From: JADMIH01 sp036399775
GTDB lineage: Bacteria > Chloroflexota > Chloroflexia > QHBQ01 > JADMIH01
Direction: 5' to 3'
Length of the DNA stretch: 64,000 nucleotides
NCBI GenBank assembly: GCA_036399775.1
Contig: DASWMJ010000086.1
Coordinates: 1 to 64,000, forward strand
Shown piece after piece: positions 1 to 6,530 of this stretch. Below the pieces are notes generated by a model that was not told where the DNA came from, made no database searches, and was given only the letters and a program-made list of their open reading frames with translations. The position numbers and the translations under genes were made by a program. Numbering within the stretch: the first letter of the stretch is position 1; each line of letters begins with the position of its first letter.

Positions 1-1148
1 CCCCCAGCAAACTCTTTGCTACCCCCCTCAGATAATTGCTCGCGGTTCCTACCGGACAATTCAGCGCGATCCCTCCCTGCGAACTGGGCGCTATCCCCTG
101 CCGGTAAGTAGCTGCTATCCCCTTTTGATAAGCCACCGCGACCCGGCTCTACCCCTCGCTTGCCTCTGCGCCGCGCTATGGGCATGGCCGGTGTGCTCTC
201 CATAACCGCTTCCTGCCTGGTGTCAGCCTTCGGTATGTCGGGTTGGAGATGCGCCCGGATGGCGTCGAGCAGCCCGCTGAAATCGTATGCGTTGGTATCC
301 TGTCCGCCCTGCTCGTCCCGCCGGTGCACCAACCGCAGGTACCCGGCGCGCACCAACTCCGACTTGATGTTGTGGAGTTGCACGCTGCTGTAGCCCGTGA
401 GGGTAGACATCCTGCGGATGCTAGGGTAGGGGAGGGCGGTATCCCACTGGAAGGAGAAGATGTAAGTGATGAACCACACCTGCTGCGGCGTAAGCCCCAG
501 CGCGGCCTGGTGGGTGAACACGGCGCGGGGGACGGCGGCCACCCCCCGGCGAGTGATGACGCGGCCATAGCGCGCGACGAAGCTGGGGTCAACCTCGCTA
601 AGCTCTCCGAGATCCGGCGCTTCGCTCTCGGCGCGTATCTCGTTGGCGGCGGGCGCGTCGCCTGTAATCAGTTCTTCCAGGCGGTCGAACAGCCCGGAGA
701 AGTCGTAGGCGTTGGTGTTCTGGCCCTGCTTCTCATCGAAGCGCGGGTAGACCTTCAGGTAGCCCATATCGCACAGGCTGTTCTTGATGCGCTGCAACTG
801 GCTGAGGCTCAACGTGGTGCAGCGCGCCATCTTCTTGAGGCTGGGATAAGGAAGGTCCTCGTCCCACTTATGGGAGAGTATGTACGAGACGAGCCACACC
901 TGCTGGGCGGATAGCTGCATCTCGCCCTGGTAGTGATAGAGCGCGCTGGGGATGGCCGCGATGCCATGTTGGAGGATGAGCCTGCCGAACCGGGCGGCGA
1001 AACTCCCCCCCTGCCTGCCATGCCTGGGCCGGCCCGGCGCTCCACGAACCTGCGTGTCCTGTCCGGCAACGTCATCCACCCGTGCATGTACGGCAGAGCC
1101 TGACCCCTGACCCCTGACCCCTGACCCCTGACCTCTATTTTTCGGCAT
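1..1148 (-). CDS. Tandem winged-helix DNA-binding protein (3' end off window)
   Basis: Open without a stop from ATG at 1148 to the left edge (at least 382 codons). GGAGG lies 7 nt before the ATG. Two homologous blocks of about 110 residues follow each other. Each runs from 'ARFGR'/'ARYGR' through 'QQVWxxxYIxSxxWD', 'LPYPS', an apparent helix-turn-helix and wing, and ends with 'NTNAYDFSGL'. This looks like a tandem duplication of an HTH_36-type winged helix, a fold common in phage and plasmid replication or partition proteins. The visible C-terminal part carries degenerate 8-residue repeats (GDSSYLPA, GDSAQFAG, RDRAELSG, RNREQLSE). Near the N-terminus, residues 5-15 (RGQGSGVRGQG) are encoded by a heptanucleotide repeat array at 1100-1133, so that stretch may be a repeat insertion. 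Function is inferred as DNA binding; the target is unknown. Confidence 0.72.
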   Translation of the reverse strand, partial: MPKNRGQGSGVRGQGSGSAVHARVDDVAGQDTQVRGAPGRPRHGRQGGSFAARFGRLILQHGIAAIPSALYHYQGEMQLSAQQVWLVSYILSHKWDEDLPYPSLKKMARCTTLSLSQLQRIKNSLCDMGYLKVYPRFDEKQGQNTNAYDFSGLFDRLEELITGDAPAANEIRAESEAPDLGELSEVDPSFVARYGRVITRRGVAAVPRAVFTHQAALGLTPQQVWFITYIFSFQWDTALPYPSIRRMSTLTGYSSVQLHNIKSELVRAGYLRLVHRRDEQGGQDTNAYDFSGLLDAIRAHLQPDIPKADTRQEAVMESTPAMPIARRRGKRGVEPGRGGLSKGDSSYLPAGDSAQFAGRDRAELSGRNREQLSEGGSKEFAG

Positions 1149-1167
1149 AGGAAAACCTCCCGACCCC

Positions 1168-1196
1168 TTGACAGGAGGTTCTGACCGTGCTACAAT
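1168..1196 (+). promoter_or_regulatory. Strong sigma-70-type promoter for small RNA
   Basis: Perfect -35 TTGACA at 1168-1173, 17-bp spacer, -10 TACAAT at 1191-1196. No ORF with a ribosome binding site follows before the terminator at 1266-1300, so the product is probably a short RNA. It points away from the winged-helix gene, whose start lies only 20 bp to the left. Confidence 0.7.
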
Positions 1197-1202
1197 GTGT
1201 TT

Positions 1203-1300
1203 GCCAAACAAATATAGCTACGCCGGTCGCCTGCCAAGTGGTCCCGTAGCAGCGGAGATTTCTGAAACCTGATTGCGCCAACAGTCAGGTTTTTTATTTT
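1203..1300 (+). ncRNA. Candidate ~100-nt small RNA
   Basis: A near-consensus promoter and a stem-loop/T-run terminator bracket about 100 nt without a convincing ORF. Not recognised as SRP, 6S, tmRNA or a known riboswitch. If the minus-strand winged-helix gene is transcribed from the TATAAT at 1433-1438, this RNA is fully complementary to that gene's leader. Such an arrangement is known from antisense RNAs that control plasmid replication genes. The assignment as sRNA is inference from signals alone. Confidence 0.5.
1266..1300 (+). terminator. Rho-independent terminator of the small RNA
   Basis: AACCTGA (1266-1272) pairs with TCAGGTT (1285-1291), an inner TTG/CAA extends the stem, and a run of T with a single A follows to 1300. 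Confidence 0.7.
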
Positions 1301-1415
1301 CCCTCGCTACTCTTCTATTCTTAGTAGTTAGCGGTTATGCTGCTCTTGTCCTTTAGCCTGTCTCCTACGGGGCCTTCACGGCGAGAGGCTGCCACACCTC
1401 TACCGGATGTCCCCT

Positions 1416-1438
1416 TTGTCATTATGACAAGTATTATA
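1416..1438 (-). promoter_or_regulatory. Minus-strand -10 with adjacent perfect palindrome
   Basis: On the minus strand TATAAT (1438-1433) is followed by the perfect inverted repeat TTGTCAT-T-ATGACAA (1416-1430), placed like an operator at the transcription start. No good -35 was found. It may drive the winged-helix gene starting at 1148, which would give a ~280-nt leader. Confidence 0.4.
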
Positions 1439-1499
1439 GCATAGTTGCGCGCGTTTCGATACATCCATCCAGCAAACTCGTCGGGATGTTAGCCGGAGT

Positions 1500-1859
1500 T
1501 TACTTTGCATAATTTTGGTACTCAAGATGGTTTGGCACAAGGCACTTCTCGGCCCACTCTTCTAGTGAAGAATAAAGAACAGTCCAGGGGAAGTCTGGTG
1601 TGTATTCTGGATTATCCTCTGTTACCGGGGAGTACGTGAGATGTATCACCGCTAGAGGGGATGGGCTATCAGGAAGGAAAAATAACACATCGTCGTTATC
1701 TACTCTGTGGCCTACAGATATAGCCCTTACGCCAGATAACACGTGACCTCGGCCAACCTCCTTTTTTAGATAAACTTCCAGTCCAGGCTTTACTGCTTCC
1801 CAGGGGTGCAACCAGGCTACGTTTTGTTGGAAATCGTCAATAGTCACATTCCATTCCAT
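1500..1859 (-). CDS. Small conserved-type hypothetical protein, 119 aa
   Basis: Soluble protein without signal peptide or membrane segment. It has a compact alpha/beta look: an N-terminal 'LHPWEAVKPGLE' stretch, a 'VDNDDVLFFLPD' core and 'AVIHLTYSPVTEDNPEYTP', then a Trp-rich 'PWTVLYSSLEEWAEKCL' end. It resembles unnamed small proteins seen singly in many bacteria, but I cannot name a family or function. GAGGAG lies about 14 nt upstream of the ATG, slightly far. G+C is lower than in the neighbouring pyrophosphatase gene. It stands alone between the small-RNA locus and the divergently read pyrophosphatase gene. Confidence 0.6.
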   Translation of the reverse strand: MEWNVTIDDFQQNVAWLHPWEAVKPGLEVYLKKEVGRGHVLSGVRAISVGHRVDNDDVLFFLPDSPSPLAVIHLTYSPVTEDNPEYTPDFPWTVLYSSLEEWAEKCLVPNHLEYQNYAK

Positions 1860-2039
1860 CCATATCTTTGACTTCTCCTCATCTCGTTGCCACTGCTGAC
1901 GTGCGTCCTAATTGCGCCCATAATATTCCGAGGCAGATAAGCTGTCAAATAGTTATTTGCCAGGGCGCATGCATTGTGCCTCGCTCTGCTTCCGCCCTGA
2001 GAAATATACCCAACCGGTAGAACACGCGCGTCATTAAGC

Positions 2040-2051
2040 TATAATTCTTAG
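2040..2051 (+). promoter_or_regulatory. -10 box placing the mRNA start at the ATG
   Basis: TATAAT at 2040-2045 lies 6 nt before the ATG at 2052, and no Shine-Dalgarno sequence is present. This geometry predicts a leaderless mRNA. A -35 consensus is not evident. Confidence 0.5.
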
Positions 2052-3716
2052 ATGCAAACCACACTTCCTGCAATCTACGTATTGGGTCACAAGAACCCCG
2101 ACTCCGATGCTATCTGCTCGGCGGTTGGCTATGCGGCCCTCCTGCACGCGCAAGGCCGCACCAACGCTGTTGCCGCCCGGCAGGGAGAGTTGCGCCCTGA
2201 GACTTCTTATATATTGGAGCGTTTCGGTGTGCCTGTGCCCCTTTTTGTGGACGACGTTCGCCCGCGCGTGGCGGACGTGATGACGCGCTCCGTGACTACG
2301 GTGCATGCGGAGACGTCTCTTTACGAGGTGGGCCAGATCATGCAGCAGGAGGGTGTGCGCGCCGTGCCTGTTGTTGACGACGAGGGCCACCTGTGCGGCA
2401 TAACGGGCATAGAGGACTTCGCCCGCAGCTTTATCAGCGGCCTCGACTCGGACCAGTTAGACCATGTACACCTGAACCTGGACAACGTATTGAGCGCATT
2501 GGGAGGGAAGCTGCTGGTGGCCGCGCCGGGCCGCACTCTGCGCGACCAGGTGATGGTAGGAGCTATGGAGATAGACTCCATGCTCAAGCGTATCGCCCCC
2601 GATATTTTGCTGGTGATGGGCGACCGCATCGATGCTCAGAAGGCCGCTATTGAGTTCGGCGTGGGCGCGCTTGTGCTCACCGGCGGCACCCCCGTATCCG
2701 AGGAGATACTTGACCTCGCACGCAAGCGCCAGGTGACGGTCATATCCGTAGAGCACCACACCTACACCACCGTGCGACTCATCCAGATGAGCGCCGCCGT
2801 GCGCCATGTGATGCGTAAAGAGGTAGTAACCTGCGAGCCGGATGACCTTGTGGAAGAGGTGCGTGAGACGCTACAGGCGGGCAGGGTGCGCGCGCTGGTG
2901 GTCACCGACGAGGAGAAGAAGGTGCTGGGGATAATCAGCCGCACCAATCTGCTGCGGCAGGTGCGCCGCCAGGTAGTGCTCGTTGACCATAACGAGCGCA
3001 GCCAATCGGTGGCGGGTATCGAAGAGGCCGACGTAATAGGAGTTATTGACCACCATCGCGTAGCGGATTTCCAGACGCGCAGCCCCGCTTTCATGCGGCT
3101 CGAACCCGTCGGTGCCACCAGCACAATTGTAGCCAAGTTATTCGTGGAGGCGAATATCACCGTGCCCCAGGCTATCGCGGGTGTGCTGCTGTCGGGCATA
3201 CTAGCCGACACGCTGCTGTTTCGCGGCCCTACCGCCACCCCGGAAGACCGGCGCGTAGCCGGGATGCTGGCGGAGCGAGCCGGTGTAGACATCAACGAGC
3301 TTGGCTCCAGGATCCTCGGCCTCGCGTCCGACGTTTCCGACCGCTCAGCCGATCAGATATTGAAGGCCGACTTCAAGGAGTTTCGGGTTGGAGGCCAGCT
3401 CTTCGGGGTTGGTATGTTTGAGAGCGCGAGCGGCGACGAACTGCTGTCCCGCAGCGAAGAAGTGCTCGAAGCCATGTCCCGCCTCCGCGACACGGGCTAT
3501 GTAAGCGTGCTCTTCGCGGTGATCGATCTCTTGAAGGAATGCACCACGATCCTGGTTGTTGGACACCCCTCGGCTGCGTCCGAGACGTTCGGCGCGCCGT
3601 TGGAGGACTCCCACAAGATTCGCCTGCCGGGTATCCTCTCGCGCAAGAAACATATGGTGCCTCTACTGCCCAACCTGGCGCAACGCATCTCCGAATCTGC
3701 CCATCGCAGAGTGTAG
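2052..3716 (+). CDS. ppaC: Mn-dependent (family II) inorganic pyrophosphatase with CBS and DRTGG domains
   Basis: Hydrolyses pyrophosphate to phosphate in the cytoplasm, pulling biosynthetic reactions forward. The N-terminal DHH-type metal site is visible as GHKNPDSDAI (residues 12-21). A CBS domain follows (about 75-130, 'VADVMTRSVTTV'), then a DRTGG region (about 150-245), a second CBS (about 255-303, 'VMRKEVVTCEPDD'). The catalytic domain resumes with 'VLVDHNE' and the signature 'GVIDHH' (about 310-345), followed by a DHHA2 C-terminal half. At 554 residues it matches the regulated, CBS-inserted form rather than the ~310-residue plain enzyme. In that form adenine nucleotides bound at CBS tune activity and DRTGG is often linked to diadenosine polyphosphate binding; this is family knowledge, not tested here. 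No SD; a -10 box directly precedes the ATG. Confidence 0.93.
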   Translation: MQTTLPAIYVLGHKNPDSDAICSAVGYAALLHAQGRTNAVAARQGELRPETSYILERFGVPVPLFVDDVRPRVADVMTRSVTTVHAETSLYEVGQIMQQEGVRAVPVVDDEGHLCGITGIEDFARSFISGLDSDQLDHVHLNLDNVLSALGGKLLVAAPGRTLRDQVMVGAMEIDSMLKRIAPDILLVMGDRIDAQKAAIEFGVGALVLTGGTPVSEEILDLARKRQVTVISVEHHTYTTVRLIQMSAAVRHVMRKEVVTCEPDDLVEEVRETLQAGRVRALVVTDEEKKVLGIISRTNLLRQVRRQVVLVDHNERSQSVAGIEEADVIGVIDHHRVADFQTRSPAFMRLEPVGATSTIVAKLFVEANITVPQAIAGVLLSGILADTLLFRGPTATPEDRRVAGMLAERAGVDINELGSRILGLASDVSDRSADQILKADFKEFRVGGQLFGVGMFESASGDELLSRSEEVLEAMSRLRDTGYVSVLFAVIDLLKECTTILVVGHPSAASETFGAPLEDSHKIRLPGILSRKKHMVPLLPNLAQRISESAHRRV

Positions 3717-3736
3717 CCAGTCTGCCTGTGCGATCT

Positions 3737-3873
3737 CGCCACCCTTGCCCGGCGAATGAATTCGCGGGCAACGATTACAAAGTCGCCCTTCGGCGACTAT
3801 TCTATCAGCATAGTCCGCGTAGGCGGACTTCGTTTGTGTTGCCCGCGAATTCATTCGCCGGGCAAGGGTGGCG
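3737..3873. repeat. Palindromic element family I, copy 1 (137 bp)
   Basis: Perfect 36-bp inverted repeats (3737-3772 and 3838-3873) enclose two internal hairpins (GTCGCCcttcGGCGAC and GTCCGCgtaGGCGGAC type). A second copy lies at 14049-14175. The right arm overlaps the 3' end of the methyltransferase gene and supplies its stop codon. It looks like a MITE or REP-like element; no transposase is linked. Confidence 0.85.
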
Positions 3874-4396
3874 TGAAACTGAGGGCAGAGTAGATTTCTC
3901 CCAGGAAGCGGCTGGGGAGGGTAGCTAACAGGCGGGTGCCCGTGAAGCCCTGGCGCTTGGCTACGGCTTCCCATGTTGCATAGGACAAGGGATGCGGCAC
4001 CCAGGGGTTGCCCCGGTCAGCATTGTACTCCACGAGGACCAGCCTGCCGCCTGGACGCAGGTAGCCCCGGATGAGTTGGAGCGTCGCGTCTTTGTTCCGG
4101 AGAAAATGGAGCGAGTTAGCCATGACCAGGCCGTCCAGGGGGGGCAGGTCGAGTGGGTGGGTGAAGTCGGCGGTGACGTAGCTAACGGCGGTGGCTGGAA
4201 AGCGGGGGCTTAGCACTCGCTCTTGTTCGCGTAGACTACCCCGGTCCCTGTCAACGGAATATATTTGCCCGCCGGGTCCGAGCAGATTGGCCAACGCCAG
4301 CGTGAACGCGCCTGTGCCTGAGCCGAGGTCGGCCCACACGCCTCCCTGCTCAGTTATGCCTCCTCTCAGTAGATATACGTGGTCCTCGTGGTTCAT
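3851..4396 (-). CDS. Class I SAM-dependent methyltransferase
   Basis: 181-residue Rossmann-fold methyltransferase. Motif I is 'VWADLGSGTGAFTLALA' (about residues 20-36), followed by the acidic 'VDRDRGSL' strand end, 'LDGLVMANSLHFLRNK' (motif IV/post-II region) and 'YLRPGGRLVLVEYNAD' (motif VI). The substrate is unknown; the compact layout resembles Methyltransf_25/11 small-molecule enzymes. SD GAGG lies just before the ATG. The last residues (FTPPLPGE) and the TGA stop are encoded by the inverted-repeat element at 3737-3873, so the native C-terminus may have been replaced by insertion. It converges on the pyrophosphatase gene. Confidence 0.85.
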   Translation of the reverse strand: MNHEDHVYLLRGGITEQGGVWADLGSGTGAFTLALANLLGPGGQIYSVDRDRGSLREQERVLSPRFPATAVSYVTADFTHPLDLPPLDGLVMANSLHFLRNKDATLQLIRGYLRPGGRLVLVEYNADRGNPWVPHPLSYATWEAVAKRQGFTGTRLLATLPSRFLGEIYSALSFTPPLPGE

Positions 4397-4914
4397 TTTG
4401 CATCCTCAGAATAAATGACTGCCCCAGCGCGAAGCTAGCTTCTAATGGCTCCCCCTATTTGCCCATCAGCCTCAACCGCCGATTTGTACCAGTTCTTGTG
4501 ACAACATCGCGGCGCTGTTTCGCTGTATGCTCTTAGCAGCTACATCGTTTCCATCGTCGCGCATGGGACTGTATTACAATTGTAGCATTATGCGCCAGAT
4601 TCGACCTCAATTGGGTTGCTTTAGGGCTGCAATTTGACTACTTACGAGCGGGCACTTGTATAGCATGGTATTATATCTTGTGATTCATTGGGGCGGTTGG
4701 TATACGCGTCATTGATTTGCAGCATGTTCGGCAGTTCGTTGGCCCATGTAAGGGCGTGACATACTCTGCATTTACATCTGCTTATTCCTGGATGCGGTAC
4801 GAGTGGCATCTGGACGAAGGAGGTGACACGCTATAAGTAGAGGCGGACCGTTATTCATGCGGCAAGTGTTGTAGTATTTGTGCCGGAATCCGGCATTTTG
4901 AGAGGAGCCATCTA
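4397..4914. other. Intergenic region, no gene seen
   Basis: About 520 bp, AT-richer than its flanks, between divergent genes. It must carry the promoters of both. One weak candidate for the plus-strand gene is TTGACT followed 17 bp later by TGTATA (around 4636). No ORF, RNA or repeat is convincing. Confidence 0.4.
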
Positions 4915-5301
4915 ATGGGAGACGCTATGGGAGGCGCTGCGCCAATTCAGACGTTTACAACACAGCAAATGTTCACACAGTTAGCTGTACCTTCGGGGAT
5001 GTTTTACGGGGTATCAACGCTGGTAGATAGGTTGGGTAACCTGTTTGTAGCGTATGTGGAATTTCCTCCTGAGAATAACAACTTAACCTTCGTACATGTC
5101 CGTAAGTACGGGCCAAACAACAACACTACCGTATTGGCTGAATGGCGCGTAAACGCAACCGCAAACTTCAAGATGGACGCTGTATCGCTAGCGCCTCGAG
5201 GGTTTAACATACTGGTAGTGGTGGTAACACATACGTCTGTGGCCGGGCCAGCTCGTACCAGGGCGGTAGAGATAGCGACCATCCCCAACGTGTTACCTTA
5301 G
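4915..5301 (+). CDS. Hypothetical beta-rich protein, 128 aa
   Basis: Not recognised. GAGAGGAG precedes the ATG by about 7 nt. Sequence is Gly/Val/Thr/Asn-rich with alternating hydrophobic residues ('FYGVSTLVDRLGNLFVAYVEF', 'FNILVVVVTHTS'), which suggests a beta-sandwich or a few propeller blades. No signal peptide or catalytic motif. Base composition is nearer 50% G+C than the neighbours. Confidence 0.55.
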   Translation: MGDAMGGAAPIQTFTTQQMFTQLAVPSGMFYGVSTLVDRLGNLFVAYVEFPPENNNLTFVHVRKYGPNNNTTVLAEWRVNATANFKMDAVSLAPRGFNILVVVVTHTSVAGPARTRAVEIATIPNVLP

Positions 5302-5685
5302 GCGGATAAGTTAGGAAGCCAGAGGCAGGCCCGGCAGTGCAGGGCTGATGAACGTAGCCATGCCCTTATCGGGAAATGGGCAGGTAGAATGAGTTTTTGT
5401 TGATCCTGCCTCCTGGCTATCGTATTTCAGGTTGAACATCTGCAAACGTTTCAGACGTTATGCCCTCAAGCACAGCGTATCTATCTCGCACCCATTGCGC
5501 GTGGGGCGTTCCTGGTTAGGCCGAGTTTATAGCCTTTCAAATCGGAGGCGAAGCTAACGGCGGTTGACCTCTTCAGGTGGGGTAAGTTCTGGGCATACGT
5601 TTACCGGACCAGGCAACCGGAGGTGTGACCTGTGTCGCGAAACCTGCCGGTGTGGCATGGTGGAGATTGATTACAGGAGGGGAAT
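5302..5685. other. Intergenic region, no gene seen
   Basis: About 380 bp with no supported ORF, hairpin terminator or RNA. It ends with the ribosome binding site AGGAGGGG of the following gene. Confidence 0.4.
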
Positions 5686-6528
5686 ATGGCCTTTACCAAA
5701 GACAAATTCACGCTGTTCTGGTCCCTGCCACCGGAAGAATTGGACTGGCAGAACCTGCGGGCATCGCGCGCCCGGCGGGTAATGATGCCGTTCAATATAG
5801 CGTTTTCGCGCCAGGATGTGCTCAAACGTTTGAAGCAGGAAGGCCGCCGGGTGGTGCTGCGGATCGAAGAGCACACGTATTCCGGGGATGAAGCTCCTAT
5901 GGCTATTCGAAGCCGCTTTCGCACTATGCGCCAATTTGTGAACATTGATGCGGTGATTATAGGGTGCGAGCCGGACGACGTCGTGCCGAGCTTCGAGTAT
6001 GGGGCGCAGAGTTGGGGACAGGAGCACGCTATAGAGCACCAGTTTCGCATGGATAGAGTGAGGGAGGCGCTACAGCCGGAGGGCGTAAAAGTCGTATCGC
6101 CCGGCTTGATGATGCGCAGCATAACGGAAGATGATGCGCCTCAGCCTGGAAAAATAACATGGCGTGAATTCGTGGCACCGGCTTACAACAGGTGTGACGG
6201 AAATGGGGTCCACATCTACGGCCACAAGTGGCAGTCTCTCGTTGATGAACTCAGGGCGAAGTTCGCGGTGAAAGAGGCTATGGAGCTGTTTCACAAGCCC
6301 CTGTGGATTGACGAGTGCGGCTTCGGGTTGGACACCGAAACGACTGCCATGATCGGCTGGATCAGTTTCGCGAGCATGATTATGGCACAGCCGAGGCTCG
6401 CAGCACGTGTCGAGATGATCTGCCCGTTTGTGAGCACCGGCGACCCAGGCAATCCCCCTGCGTGGGACCGCCGCTTCCTGGTGCGCGACCCTGCCGAATA
6501 CCAGCGCCTGGGCGCGTTCCTGGCGTGA
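5686..6528 (+). CDS. Putative TIM-barrel glycosidase-like protein
   Basis: 280 residues without signal peptide. Strand-like segments spaced along the chain and the ending 'PLWIDECGFG' (about residues 205-214) resemble clan A glycoside hydrolases, where a Glu at the end of strand 7 is the nucleophile. A second catalytic acid is less clear; candidates are E87 in 'GCEPDD' and residues in the 'RIEEHTYSGDE' region. It is not assignable to a GH family by eye, and a phage-like or catalytically dead barrel is possible. Strong SD (AGGAGGGGAAT) before ATG. The stop lies 2 bp from the convergent end of the S-layer protein gene. Confidence 0.55.
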   Translation: MAFTKDKFTLFWSLPPEELDWQNLRASRARRVMMPFNIAFSRQDVLKRLKQEGRRVVLRIEEHTYSGDEAPMAIRSRFRTMRQFVNIDAVIIGCEPDDVVPSFEYGAQSWGQEHAIEHQFRMDRVREALQPEGVKVVSPGLMMRSITEDDAPQPGKITWREFVAPAYNRCDGNGVHIYGHKWQSLVDELRAKFAVKEAMELFHKPLWIDECGFGLDTETTAMIGWISFASMIMAQPRLAARVEMICPFVSTGDPGNPPAWDRRFLVRDPAEYQRLGAFLA

Positions 6529-6530
6529 GG

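Noticed and set aside
243..914. 223-residue plus-strand ORF
   Set aside because: Shadow of the minus-strand winged-helix gene, whose frame shows a clear internal domain duplication and an SD-supported start.
4636..4670. Promoter TTGACT-17-TGTATA for the gene at 4915
   Set aside because: The -10 is poor and it lies about 250 bp from the gene; kept only as a remark on the intergenic region.
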